A stretch of 64,000 nucleotides of DNA. Source: Phoronis australis. Lineage: Eukaryota; Phoronida; Phoronidae. The DNA lies in the NCBI GenBank assembly GCA_002633005.1, contig NMRA01000066.1, forward strand, positions 828,441-892,440, in the 5' to 3' direction. Positions 28,001-40,371 of this stretch are shown in pieces; within the stretch, counting starts at the first letter, position 1, and every line of letters starts with the position of its first letter. The notes under the pieces are model-generated. The model did no database searches, was not told the origin of the DNA, and was given only the letters and a program-made list of their open reading frames with translations. A program made the translations under genes and the position numbers.

Positions 28001-31000
28001 TTTATATGGACATGCCCAACACTAAGCTTCATAATTCACAATAGAAACGTACATGTGTACAGCGGAATGAAATTTCTAAGAAAAAATACTATTCACGATT
28101 GCAAAATGTTCTTTGAAAAATGACACCACAGATCCGGGCTTTACTGAGAAAGGAAGCATTCTATTTGTACATACACATGTAGCATTTTTCCTTACACATG
28201 TACATGTATATACTTTGTAGAGTGTCACTTTACTATGAGGCTGTGACGAAAACGCTCATGATTGTTTGACTCAGTTGTATCTCACGAGACGTGATTAGTT
28301 TGCTGTAGGCACATTGCACATGCATGCAAAATATTAACAGTTTCATATGAAAGTGCAAACAGGGCACGCAATCCTATAGAAGGCTGCTTTAAGCTACATG
28401 ATTTTGCCCTGTTTGAGTGGCTCAAAACGAAATTGGAATTAAGCCGTTTACTCTCATAAAATAGATTTCTGATAATCCTTACCGTGGTACTATTCTAGTT
28501 CTGTTTGCAACAAGAACGTGGAAATCTTCAGCTACTCATGAAAGCGCTTAAAAGAGTTTATTGCGATTGACAACCAACTCTAAAATTGCGAATTAGAAAA
28601 TTGCGCGTGCACACATGCATGTATTGCCTGTGAGTTAAGTTGCTAGCTCATCCGGCTACGGCTCATTAAACCGTGAATTTTTTAATTTGTAGTAAGCACC
28701 ACCAACATGTTGAGTGACTTCTTGGAGAACTGCGTGTACAAGGTTACTCAGGAAATAAACTATTTGCAAATAAATTGCATTGACATATATCAAGAAAATA
28801 CTTCAACTGATACACTTAAAAGACGCATTGATGAACATATAAAAAACGAGCAATTCCAAATATTACGAAATCGTTTTTTCATAGTGAAATAAACAAATAA
28901 TGAAAATTGTGCTTAATTGTTTCATTAGGGTAACGATGAAATATGACCATACTCATTAAAAAATAGTCTCGCAAAACGAGACTTTCGTGAGAATGTAATG
29001 CACGGTAACTGGTTCTCGGATGGTATCCGCACACTTGAGGACCCGGGGTTGTTTGTAAATTTAGTACTTCATTTGCATATTCAAAATCTAATGAGACTAG
29101 GCATCTTTCAGATCGGGTGAGGGGAGGTCATGTTTTTAAATCCCAAAGCGCTTCGGATAAAGAATCCTATGTTGACAACCAAGTAGCAGCGCAGTGCAGC
29201 TCTCAACACGCGGCTTAGTTACATACGTGTAGCTTCTAACCGGTCCCCGACGTACATTTACTCTACAAATATAAACAGCTACACATATGCCGTTTTGGGG
29301 ACCTCCACAAACGTTTTACTTCTTCGAAATTTGTTGAGTGGGCCCCCGTGCAACATCCTAGATACGCCAGGGAGTTATCATGTTTCCTACTATATGTTCT
29401 GTCAAATACATGTATTGTAGTGTGCACCAGTACGGTACGCAAACGCTGGACAATTACAACGAAACTAGTGAAATTTATAACAATAAAATCTCTTTGGTAA
29501 ACGAAGATTAGTTGATTGCTTACGAAACTGAGTAGTTAATGTTAACCTTTTCCCACGAGTTTTAGAAAACAACTAATAATACTGCCGAAACTGAGAAGGC
29601 GACGCATCATTTACCTAGTTTGATTAACCAACGCCCACGTTGCTTTGTGGTTGCGATGGAAGAAAAGAAACGCAAACCAAAAGGATACAACAGGGAACAC
29701 TGGAGGTTAGTTTTGATTGCTATACGGAGCTATTTGTCTAAAAAACATGTCATATTTTTGTGAAACTATGTTCGTACAATTCACAGGGCTTTTGGGAGGA
29801 GTGAGAAAGCTCTAACCACGGCAGTTCCTTGCCTGTTAAAATCCGTTAAAATGGGGATTCGAGTTCAACGATGATTTTGTTTTCAGAGTACTAATTTGCA
29901 ACTTGAAAATTAAGAATAAAAATGAATTTTGAAATGATCTCAATTTGGTCGAGTTGACTCTCTCACTCGTCTGTCTGTGTCGAAAATAAAATAAGAATGA
30001 AGGGATTTATTGAGCCAAACTTAACACTTGTTAGACCGCAAACTGCCGCATCTGCAGGTTCTGTTGCAATCCTCACATGGCGGCAGTTTGTACAGACCTT
30101 CGACGCACAAATTGTCGTATAATAATTCGTTACAACCAATTTTGTTTTTTGGGGTTGCACAAACCGTGATAATCTTCACATGACGACAGCTCTATATGCA
30201 AAATTTAGATTGAGCACAAATTATCAAAATGTAAATAATCCACAACAATGTGCAGTAACAGGTTGTTTTCAATCTCGAACCGTTGACCATGGAGCTCTAG
30301 TTGAAAGAAGAGACAAGACCTCTGTCTCCCTTACCATTAAGATAGTGATATACATGTAGAGTCAATTTAAAATAAAGCCAGGTTTTAGGGCCCTTGGTCC
30401 CCCACCCTACAGACACGACCACTTGCACCTACATTCTCAGTAAAAACGTGAATAACACCCTTACACGGCATCCTAGGTCGGCCAGTGTTAACGGTTGCGA
30501 CGGTGATGTCAGGTTACTAAAGGTGATTTGGACAACGTCTTCAACCAAGAACATCATCCCTACCATAGCCCCTTCTCTCTTTGTTTTTAGACAACTACGG
30601 CTAGCAAAATGTCAGCTTTTATGGGTTGTCTTGAACACCTTTTGCTTTCGACGTGTGGTGCTTAGCTATATACACAAATCACAATGCAGGATAGTAGCTT
30701 CCTTATGAACATGCGCAGACAGACTTGGCGCCGGGACAAGAACGAGAGTTGGCGATTTGGAATCAAATTACAAAAGCAAAACAGATTTGTATAGTTTTTA
30801 AAGCTCTGGTCAAGGCTAACGCCTTCTGAGAAAGTTTATCATATTCAACAATTATCCGAAAATGCGTTTTTGACCGTACGACAATGTCCTTCTAATCAAG
30901 AAGTTGAATTTTCTTTGAAATCTTACTCTTTATAGTCTAATATCCTGGAACACCTTAAACAAGGGCAAAAATAAACTCATTCAATGAGGTACCCCTGACG

Positions 31001-31360
31001 CAGATAAAAGAGGCGAAACATGTTTTATCATGAAAGAATTATTTAACGCCAAGGGCTTATGATGGTTTAACTACTCATTACCAAAAACTTAGGTATGCCA
31101 TAAAATCAACCATGCGAAAGTTATTAACATTTGTACATGTAACTGTTACTCGCATACCTTTATGCAACGGGAATAGTTGCGACTCGGTGTGAGTAGTTTT
31201 TTACGGTGTTCGTAGACGTACCTTTTTCAAGCTGGCAATTTCGCTTATCACCAACTGGAAACTTCTGTTGGTCTTTTACCAAGGCTGTTTCCTCTGTTGC
31301 GATTACATAACCTAGCACAGGAAAGGCCACAAGGGCAGCAGCGAGAGCGAAGCATTGCAT
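19064..31360 (-). CDS. MPEG1: MPEG1/perforin-2-like protein, copy B
   Basis: Second MACPF pore-former, a tandem paralog of copy A. Five coding exons on minus: 31222-31360, 25569-25679, 23271-23449, 22142-22588 and 19064-20428. GT-AG junctions and phases agree, giving 746 codons plus stop. Exons 2, 3 and 4 are 111, 179 and 447 bases, identical in length and phase to copy A. Exon 1 encodes a signal peptide (MQCFALAAALVAFPVLG) followed by a VGDKRNC block matching IGDKRNC in A. The MACPF FGTH signature lies in exon 4, with THF where A has THY. Exon 5 has the Cys-rich/P2 region, one transmembrane helix near residues 692-713 and a 33-residue tail. The segment between the P2 region and the membrane is clearly shorter than in A. 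The first intron is 5.5 kb and repeat-rich. No TATA motif is obvious upstream. No inactivating change seen. Confidence 0.9.
21600..21808. repeat. 209-bp fold-back element
   Basis: Long palindrome in intron 4 of MPEG1-like gene B. The left arm starts ATCGTTAGCCAAACGG and the right arm ends CCATTTGGCCAACGAT. Inner arms carry repeated GGCGTAAAGTAATTATTT blocks and TACGTGCGTAA, with the centre near 21715. Mismatches and a small internal duplication break perfect symmetry. It is MITE-like; no target duplication is obvious. Confidence 0.65.
24232..24265. repeat. 13-bp perfect stem-loop
   Basis: TTTTACCCGACAA pairs perfectly with TTGTCGGGTAAAA across an 8-base loop, in intron 2 of MPEG1-like gene B. 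It may be the core of a small decayed fold-back element. No function is evident. Confidence 0.5.
26041..31221. other. remainder of intron 1 of MPEG1-like gene B
   Basis: No exon of gene B is expected here, since exon 1 (phase 1) joins exon 2 at 25679. A single N occurs at 26478. Open frames such as the 72-codon plus frame at 26803 and the 104-codon frame at 30394 are not recognised. ACATGTACATGTA-type runs occur near 28180-28210. A possible small plus-strand first exon at 29656 is listed separately. Confidence 0.45.
29656..29705 (+). CDS. weak candidate first coding exon, unknown
   Basis: ATG in a reasonable context opens MEEKKRKPKGYNREHWR and then meets AG|GTTAGT, a good donor. The basic peptide resembles the start of a small nuclear or nucleolar protein, but I cannot assign it and found no partner exon. 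It would lie inside intron 1 of MPEG1-like gene B on the opposite strand. Chance occurrence is quite possible. Confidence 0.2.
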
Positions 31361-31673
31361 GTCTGCGCGATGACGATCTGGCTAATGCAGCAGATTGAGC
31401 GCAAGCCGGGTAGGCAAACCGAAACCACGTTATTGTTTCAGGTCTAGTTTCAACGCGGAAGTTAAATACTTGGGGAATTTTCATACGTCACGTCGTTCAA
31501 TTTTGCGGTATACCGGGGAGCGTTCCGTAAAAGTGAGAACATCACCATATAACACAAGAGTTGGCGAGATATCGCCATGCACCGCAAACAAAGCACGTGG
31601 TCGCTATTATTATCTGGCTTCCTACGGAACTCAACCCGGATATTTACTCGTCACTATTCTAAGCACGAAAATC

Positions 31674-31865
31674 ATGAAATGGCTATTAACTGTTATATCA
31701 GTATGCCTTGCCTTGATAGCTACTGGTATTGTACCACCACCGAAAATTGAGACACTGCCAGCAATTCATCTGACGCAGCTAAATTTTGGAGCCGATGCGC
31801 AACTCTGGTGGGAAAATTGGTTTCTTGAAACTCTTCTTATACTTTCGAATGTCCAGATAATCTGA
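31674..31865 (+). CDS. weak candidate secreted peptide or signal-peptide exon
   Basis: From ATG 31674 the frame opens MKWLLTVISVCLALIATGIV, a textbook signal-peptide shape, then a short Pro-rich stretch and a stop at 31865. A CTG|GTGGGA near 31808 could act as a donor instead. It begins 314 bases from the ATG of MPEG1-like gene B and points away from it, so the two could share a promoter. No homolog is recognised, and the frame is also open upstream to 31395. Confidence 0.25.
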   Translation: MKWLLTVISVCLALIATGIVPPPKIETLPAIHLTQLNFGADAQLWWENWFLETLLILSNVQII

Positions 31866-32403
31866 TTAAGTGTGGAAATAATTCATTTTACCTCATAAAT
31901 AAAATACACAATGTCGTCTATGAATCATCCCACTTTCGCACTATACATGAACAGTCATGTAAAGGTGAACCCAAATGAGCCCTTAACAATAGAAAATAAC
32001 CTTGCCCGTCCTCCACATGGCAACACTATAATAACTTAAAAGGATGTCAAATCCGATTTAGACCAGTTGACTGGCTATCAATTAGTACCGTCTTCTTTTG
32101 TGTGTTATAGGCTGTACGTTACGTTGTAGTTTACATATCGAGAGAATGTTAAACTGTGTGCCACCGCTTTGGCTCCCAAGTTGATAAATTGTGTCACGTG
32201 ATACTAATGCGCTCTGTACTGTGTCTTAATATTTGAGCATAGTTATACAGTGAAAATATGAAAGTGAAAGTGGCTGTGCATTTTTTTATCAGACTGTGCT
32301 CGAATACATTATAGTTTTCGCAACGGTGTCGATAAATTCAAAGTGCTTTGTAAATACAATGAACTAAATTAAAAGGCTTGCTCAGTTAACTAGAAACTTG
32401 TTA

Positions 32404-32560
32404 TCTTTAGTACCACAATTTTGCAAAATTTTCACGCAATGATTCTGGACTTGGTGAGTTGGAACTCGCTTCTTTAATTCTTGCGATCAAGTGAGTAAAA
32501 ATGGTTGATTCGGGTTGTGGAACATATCGTTTTGAACTTTGCCTCACTCCTGCGTTCAAT
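32404..32560 (-). CDS. weak candidate terminal exon, unknown gene
   Basis: On minus an acceptor-like TTGAACGCAG is followed by an open frame ending RENFAKLWY and a stop. The composition (Ser, Pro, Glu, charged) looks coding. The phase does not match EFCAB10, whose real last exon is at 34618. I recognise no family and no upstream exon. Confidence 0.2.
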
Positions 32561-33035
32561 GAAAAGATGTTAGCTTGCACTTGACTTTTCAAAAAAAGAT
32601 TTACATCCGAATTTGTGCGAGCGTCCTAATCGGTCTATTTGTTTTTTTTTTCCTTTTTGATTGAACAAAGATTTTAGAAAAGAACCCATAGATATGCATC
32701 ATTTGACAAAATATGAAGAGTCTTTATAAAGAAAAAGACTGGGATAATTACTTTTTAACCTTAAAAGTCAAACTTGTGGGTGATGTTAACGTAACTACCT
32801 AAGCATATGGTTTAGAAAGTTTTAAAGGTTTAATGCAAGTGCCTACAACATTTACGTACACATGTTAGCACATGCACTCGAAGTCCAAATTAAAGGGCAT
32901 AATATGTGAATTATGTATAGTTGAACTTGTGTATTTTACGGGTAAGTGAGGTTATACATGCGCGCACCTAGGGGGTGGGGCTCGGGGGGACTCGAACGAC
33001 CACCCCCCCCCCCCATTTGGCAAAGTAGACAAAAA

Positions 33036-33180
33036 GGTCCCACTCAGAGAAACAAAACTGAGGGAAAATAGAAAACGAGACAAAAGTCCACTAAGAGGGA
33101 ACTACCAAAATTCGACAAATGCACAATTCATAACCATGAACGCAACCAATGAAACTTAGTAAAATGTCCACATTCTCACA
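33036..33180. repeat. dispersed repeat, copy 1
   Basis: Shares CTCAGAGAAACAAAACT, AAACGAGACAAAAGTC and CAAAATGTCCACAT, in the same order, with 60615-60760. It is preceded by a poly-C run at about 33003-33014. Class unknown. Confidence 0.45.
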
Positions 33181-34291
33181 AGCGCTCATTTTTAGGCTAT
33201 ATAAATTAGGCCAATTGGCATCACATCCTCGTTGAGTATACAATATTAAGTTTTTGTATTACTTGTGAACAGGAAACAAAAAATATAAATTACAATTTTG
33301 GGTATCTCGGCAGCAAATTTTCCTTGATACTATTAGAGCGTCTATATATATCTACAAGGCTATAGAATTGGATGTGAACAATTTTCGTAAAGCCAAGAAT
33401 TGAAATTAAAAGATTTACTTCACAGATTTCCATCTTCATCGTGACATACTACATGGTCATAAAACATACAAAAATCGAATTCAGATTTTATAGCGAAAAA
33501 AGATGGTGCAATTTCAAACTTTTGCTTTCAAGTATTTTGTGCGTATATCAGTCTATTTTGTCTTTTGCCGTTCTTGTTGTCGAGTGTAAGAAAGGCTAAA
33601 CATGTTTCAAGATAAAATGATAAGAAGAGCACCTTTTTACACGAGACAAATGCTGTATCAGTGAAACTTGTTAAATGTGACGATGTGGAAGTTCTCAATT
33701 TATTAAACATCCACTTCCGTTCCGGGAAAATCCCAACGATATACATTGTATTATTTGCTTGTAAAGACTTTGGACCAAGTTATTTGTGACAGAAATTCAA
33801 CGACAGAATAGATAACTCGACGTTTTATCCACCTTTTCTTAGTATGGTGGTAAGCATTGCCAATATCCCGACAAACAATGACTCGAGTTATTACTCTTTA
33901 AAAAAACTCTTCTTGGTGTAATTCGCTCCGTTGGCAAAATGTCACATCCACCAGTTGGTACATTTTTCTCCCACACATTGTGCTTAAAACCCAATTTCCT
34001 TCAGGTGTGTAAACTGAAATGTGTGCAGGATCAAATTTGGTTGATAAAATCGCGCGCCCTTCAGGGCTTTTCGACCTTCAAATGAAATGTGGAGACAACC
34101 GTCAACAAATGGCAAAGAAATGCCATCACTATCCCAACGATTTAACAGTTTTGAGTGCTCAATAGGTGATTTCTGCTGTGAATTTCACACCCACAGTCAC
34201 AGTAATATAAAAATTGTCGCATAAACGCATTCAAATTTTACCCCTTACACATAGATACATTTGCATGTACAAATACATACTGGTATATACA

Positions 34292-34294
<3 letters not shown>

Positions 34295-34371
<77 letters not shown>
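34295..34371. repeat. (AT)n microsatellite
   Basis: About 38 uninterrupted AT dinucleotides, 250 bases beyond the EFCAB10 stop codon. Probably length-polymorphic. Confidence 0.97.
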
Positions 34372-34372
<1 letters not shown>

Positions 34373-34617
34373 CACAGACTAGAGGCAGGCAATTTCATGT
34401 GTTAACTTGATGGTCAGTGCACTGCTTCAGAATGATTATCTGAATGTATAAACATAAATTTATTTTAAAATAAAACTATATACAACAATATCAATACAAT
34501 TTTCACAATGTCGTCAGTCTCCACTCTCATCACATGAGTTGTATGCACAGTGCATTGCTACAGTCTTTATATCCAGGCTTCCACCACATAAACAGTAATT
34601 TTGTTCTTCTGCTCTCA

Positions 34618-37600
34618 TCACTCTGCAAATGTGGCAGAGGCGTGTGCCAGGCCTTGCTTTCTGAAAAATAAAAAGTTTGGAAGATTTAACACAACAGAGA
34701 AATTGGGCTAACATAATGCTAGATTTACCATCATTTTGGACAATTAGAGCAGTTATCATTTGAGTCCAAAAAGCCATTTACGAAATATGACATTTCAAAT
34801 TTATCCCAATTTTGACATTTTTCTAGGCCTAATACATGTATACTCTCCCATTCAAATTTCACTGCATTCTTTGGTGGCATTAACATCATTCTGATACGCA
34901 GTGAAATGCACAAGTCAAGTTGCCCCGTGGAGATGCTCAAGCACTTTATATAGACTGGGAAAAATCAACAAAGGAACAGCAATTGCAATTCACATTAACT
35001 CTCTTTTAATTTGTATCAGTTGAGGGAATATTCGCCATTCAACCAGGAAAAAGTTAAATGACACATGTAGTGTTTATAGTCCACAGTGTCTCTGAGAAGG
35101 AAACAATGTTGCCACAACCTTTATCTCTGTTTCCTGATCCTCAAATAAAAGCCTAGCCAATTATAAAACTCAAGCCGTTTAATTTGTCAAGAGTAATCTC
35201 AACCAGCAAGAAGCATTCATACAACTGTGATAACATTATAACATTTATATATCTGAAACCAAATAATGCCCCGTTAGTCTCCTTAACTCTTAAAAGTTTG
35301 AAGCACATTTGGAAACACAATAGAATATGTGCAAGGGTAATTGTAACCCTATCTATTATTCAGAGAACCTGAGCATTCCTAAGATTAGTCAACCAATAGC
35401 TGTGGGAAAGACTACCAAACATGAGAAACAGGATACATGTTGTGACTCAGTGAGACAGTGTTTAGCTGATTAGGTAATGCATTGGTCTTCAAAGGCAGGT
35501 AACAGTTGAGCAAAAACATGGAAGACGGTGCAATTTTGGCTGAAGCAGTAAAATTGGGCTAGTAGTCATGTCAATAATTGAACAATGACACTTGGCTTAC
35601 CTCAAAATCCAACTGCTGCCTGGTGGTTTGGTAATTGGCCCAGCAGAATTAATGAGGAACATATACCGTAATTGCGATATTAAACAAGTGTTTTAGGTAG
35701 TAAAAGTCGCATTCCTAGTCAAATTTTCAAAAAATTCAAAAACCTAATCATGTGTGCTTTTCAAGAAGTATTTAAAAACGCTATTTACAAACCTTAAAAA
35801 CACTATTGTCTCCTCTACAGTGTTTATGATGGTCTAATTATCTAGATAATGATAAAAAACTGAGGTGACTTAGTTAACCACAACAGCATGGTGTCTTTGA
35901 TCTGAACCAGCAAATTCTGCAGCACACAAACCGGTCGAGATCCCCAATCTAAACCAATTAGCGTATCAACGTAGGATTCTTTTCATGGTTATAGCCTTAA
36001 AACACAAACTCACAGGACTCTACCTTACTGAATTTGCCAGCAAAAGGAACTATTTAGTAAAAAGGGTGCAAGTGGGCTGGTGCATTTTGAAGTGGACCAA
36101 GTATGTATCTTAGGCCCAAGCCAAGGCCAACTGCACTGACCAAAAAGATTCATGAGTAGACAATCAATCTGCTTGTTTTCCAGACGAAGTCGGCAAAGTT
36201 GCTAATGCCTGTGTAGAGTAGATGCTTTTTAGGTAAGAGCACATGAAAATTAAGCAACTTTCCTCTCAAGCATATGATGTGTTGATTAAGTACTGTAGTA
36301 TGTTGTAAACTAGACCGTTAGATGAATGTCTACTAAATATACAACATGGAGTCTCAGCTTCCATGCTGCATTGAAGTTTGAGCATGTCATTTGGCTTGTA
36401 AGAGTAAGAATATGTAGGACCTTTTTGGCAAGTCTGTGTCATTAGTCAAATATCTACAGATCAACAGATTTTAGCACATTGAAAGTATTATTTTTTTAAA
36501 GTAGAAAGACTGAAGAATTTGATTTTTTTTTTACTTTTTACTAATATGCCAATAATAGGAACATGTGACCGTGTCCTTTTAGAAAAATCTAGCAAAAAAC
36601 AAAGGCACATTGACAGCAAAACAAAGGTATCAACAGCGTGATCAAATTTTGTTTGTTATAAATCTTAAGGATGAAATCTCAAACCGCTGTCACAGTTACC
36701 TAAACTATCATCATTTCTTCTTGCAAACTCAGTTTTTTTCATGAAAATCATAAAAGTCCTCTTTTTCATATTCCCTCATGTAAAAGTGAAAGACTTTAAA
36801 AACAACTCGTATGAGCGCTTTGTAAAAGTGTATGAAGCATAGTATCCGAGTCAGACCGGCCATTTCTGAGACGATGTTCCAACCACGGTTACCTAAATCT
36901 GGACATTTTGAGGGATTCTAAATAACCTTATAACCCTAAAAAGGGTTACAAGCCATTAGGAAATCTTGCATTAACATATCAGAATTTACTTACGCTTCTC
37001 TTGTAAATATATCTACGGAGATTTTATCCACATCACAACCTGATGGGTTCTGGTCGTACTTTTCCACACCAAGAGTTTTCATGGCTGAAGAGATGAAGTA
37101 AAATAAAAGTAAAGATAAAATTTAGGCAAAGAATAAAAACATAAACTTAATGAAATGCACACATATGTCATGAAACTAAGATAAGGCAATAATCTAAGAA
37201 GACATTCGTAGTGCTTCCAGGATGGTTTTAACAATTAGTGGAAATCGCGAGCTTAAATAGTTAGCACTGTATAAACACTGGAATGACTACTACCAATACA
37301 ACCAATGTTGTCATAACATACCTCATTACCATTATTACAATTAAAGTTTTCATTATCAAAATTCATTATTATTAATATCATTCTTCACAAATGAAATTCA
37401 CAAAAATCTGTGAAATTAAAAGCTGTGTGTAATGCACTATTCTTACTTTAATGGTACAAATTTCCAAACTGTGTTTTGCTTCTCTAAATATAACAGGTGA
37501 CAGTATTACACTCATCTGTGACATAATAAAGAACTTAGCACTTTAAAATGTCACAGACAGCAGTGTATTTAAAGCAGTACTTTTTACTCCTAATCAAAAC

Positions 37601-39391
37601 ACATTTAATGAGCTTCAATGTAGGGAAGGTCCAAAACCAAGATTAAGGTCACAGCAGAGAGTATTGCTACTGACTCGCAAATTTGTCCAGTGTTAGATGC
37701 ATTTTGTGTCACTTCTGAGAAAAAATGAACTTGGCAAGAAATTATGCGGGAGGTTATTTTTTCTTTAAACGGTGAATTTCAGATTTCAAAATGAGTCGGG
37801 CACAGACCTGAAACAAGTATACAATTCTATTTGAATTTTACTCACATCACACTGACAAATCATTGTGAAGATTGATCTCAAAAGGCTGGAATTTAATGGC
37901 ACGTGCCATTTTTGTCACATACCCAATATGGCAGTCAGTCTACTCTAATAGATATAGAGAGTTCTACTACTGAACACTAGAGGGAGACATAGGTTGGTGG
38001 TCAGTGACTTTTAACTGCTATCTAATTTACCAATTGAAAACCTATATACTGAATGCTCTGCGTTACCTTCTTTATATTGCTGGAAGGATATGTAACCTCT
38101 TTTTGTCGGGTCAAGCATTCCAAACACAGACTCCACATTACTTTCATCAAATATACACGGATACTCATAGCGTGTTGTCCTGGCTTTCATGAGCTTTTCC
38201 AATAACTCTATCAGGAACTTTTTCGGTTGTACTGAAACAAAACAAATCCTAAAATAAGCTTCTTGAAAACCTCTTCTTTAAAGCTATGCACAGCACTATC
38301 ATTGAAAACCATTGGTTTGGTTCATGCTTTTGTGCGAAACCTTTTATTTTTTTGTTTTTGATACATGCATGTCCCTAGCTGCACATGATAAAAAGCATAA
38401 ACCAAATGGAGTACAATGACTTGTCAACAGGACAATTTCCTGCTGTTAATTTGATGTTTTCCAGTTTGAAGTCTGAAATATCAGCTTTATCTTATCCGCA
38501 CTGTGTCAGCTCTTTAAGAAAGGGCAGATTTTTTAATACAGATTATAGGAAAGAAACAGACATGGAAGCATTGGACCAAAAACAACGACTTCAAGATTGT
38601 ACAAATTGTTTCAAGAATTGGAGGTAAAAGTTCAAGCAAGTTGGGAATAACTTTTATGTCAATAAATGAACATGCAGAGCCAATTATACACATTGCCTGA
38701 GCTCTGTATCTTGTGACAAAACAAAATAGAACACTGTATAATGGAATTTGGAGTGTCATATTTAAAAATCAAAGCCTTGAGGTAGAACGCACAAATACAT
38801 TTTTGGGTTTGGAGAGGATAGCTAGTCCAATTAGTGGTGGCTTGGGTCGAACGCTGCGGAAGGTTGAAAATCATTGGTGTTGTTCACATACAATAGGTGT
38901 AGCCACACTTGTGAAGCCATCTCTAATTGCCATACTCCACACAACAGGATCTTAGACCAGATAGCTTGAGAAACTAGTCTCTGGATCACAGCCGGAATTA
39001 CGAAGTACAACCTGCCGTACTGAAATGGGTCAAGTTTCTCAGCTTCTTGATCGATTTAATTTTGCAAATACATCATGTCAATGTATGCAGAAATCTACAG
39101 AGTTGATACGAAAGAATAATATAGAGAGGAAAGTGTTGAAGAAGCGTCCGAGTGTCACGTCAGCTGAGCTGAGACAGTGTCACTGTCAGTGAGGGTGAGG
39201 GAGTCACTTAACAAGAAAACCTACGATATTCTCATAAAACAAAAATATCGTAAAAATTGAGTCTTACATGGTCTGTGATAGATTAGTTGTGCTGTGAAGT
39301 TATTTAGAAGCTCAGGAATTCGATGCTTCGCCAAATATTCGTCTGCTTCTATCTGTCTAGGAGGAACTCTATTCTCACTGGTGTTCGCCAT
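34618..39391 (-). CDS. EFCAB10: EF-hand domain-containing protein 10
   Basis: Small ciliary/flagellar-type protein with an N-terminal RIIa/DPY30-like docking helix pair and one degenerate EF-hand. Four exons on minus: 39268-39391, 38067-38231, 36994-37084 and 34618-34660. Junctions are GT-AG, phases 1, 1 and 2 agree, and the sum is 140 codons plus stop (human about 127 aa). Residues 15-41 (EADEYLAKHRIPELLNNF onward) form the docking-like helices. The EF-hand loop begins DPTKRGYISFQQ: Asp at position 1 but Gln at position 12, so calcium binding is doubtful, as in the human protein. The ending ASATFAE resembles the human end. The last exon is tiny and read in a different frame from the longer open frame across it. 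The gene starts head to head with CEP83, with an X-box 10 bases upstream of the ATG. Confidence 0.88.
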
Positions 39392-39400
39392 TTTGAAACT

Positions 39401-39414
39401 GTTGTCACGACAAC
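39401..39414. promoter_or_regulatory. RFX X-box, palindromic
   Basis: GTTGTCACGACAAC is a perfect inverted repeat matching the RFX-factor X-box pattern (GTTGYC, short spacer, GRCAAC). RFX factors drive ciliary genes across animals. The site lies between the ATG of EFCAB10 and the start of the CEP83 side, so it could serve both. Confidence 0.65.
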
Positions 39415-39469
39415 AACGCAATGCATTAGGGGAGAAGAGCGCCACCGTTTGACAATTTAGAAGGAAGTC

Positions 39470-39544
39470 TTGCGTTGCGCATGTATAACCGATTGTTTGA
39501 AAATGGCCGCTTGCAGACGTTTTTGACGTCTAAGAAAATAGCAA
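39470..39544 (+). other. candidate 5' non-coding exon of CEP83
   Basis: About 80-150 bases from the EFCAB10 ATG, a plus-strand stretch ends at CAAG|GTACAT, a usable donor. The first CEP83 coding exon is preceded by TTTTGTTCTTCTGAAG, a usable acceptor, nine bases before its ATG. Joining the two would give a spliced 5' UTR and a bidirectional promoter. This is inference; no transcript evidence. Confidence 0.3.
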
Positions 39545-40371
39545 GGTACATTTACCGTTATTCTGAACACATTTTGAAAGTCCAATCATAAAAAATCTGT
39601 TGGAGACCTTCTTGATTTAAATACGACCATCGTGAAAACAATGTTAATGATTGGAACAAAAACACCGGAGTTGTGTGAAAAATGAGTTGTCAAACCGATG
39701 TGCTTAGCCTAGTCCTCGGCTTAGCCTGACTGAAGTTGAAATGGAGAGTACTGACTTGCTGGTCCACCAACTGCGACCCTGTCCTCTAGACTTAGCCTAG
39801 AGCAGCGTTGTTATTCTCATCGGTAGCTTGCCAACTTTTACCAATCACTGGGAGCTGATGATAACTTTTGACCGAACCGAATTCCGAATACACTGAAAAA
39901 CAGAAAGATAAACTTATAAGAAATAAAAAGGGTACTAGTAATAGTAATACTACTAATACAACAATAGCCAGATGCATGTCATAAATACTTGATTTGAGTG
40001 CCAGTTACTCCCACTGAATAACAGGCATTATTCAGTAGTAGTAAATGGTTCTCAAATCAATTTCAAATAGGGCTCAGCTGTCTGAATCTCTTAAACAAGT
40101 TCATTTAAAGGCGAAGGCAACCTTTTTCCATGTCATTTTGAGCGAAAATAAGGTTGGTTGGTTATCCTAGACATATTTTCCACTTAATTACAGCTTTTCG
40201 TAATTTTATTAATTACTCGACCGCTACTCCGGAAGTGACGTTTTAGGAGGCAAGCATTTCGCGCCAATTTCTTTTCATATAGTCTGACTGAGAGCTGCCG
40301 AGTCAGTCGTTGTTCTACCTCGGTTGTGTTAAGTTCCGTCGTCATTTGCTTTTGTTTACAAGTCAGTCAGC

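Noticed and set aside
34514-34777. 87-codon minus frame across the EFCAB10 last exon
   Set aside because: The splice phase from exon 3 puts the true reading in another frame, ending at 34618 after 14 codons that resemble the family C-terminus.
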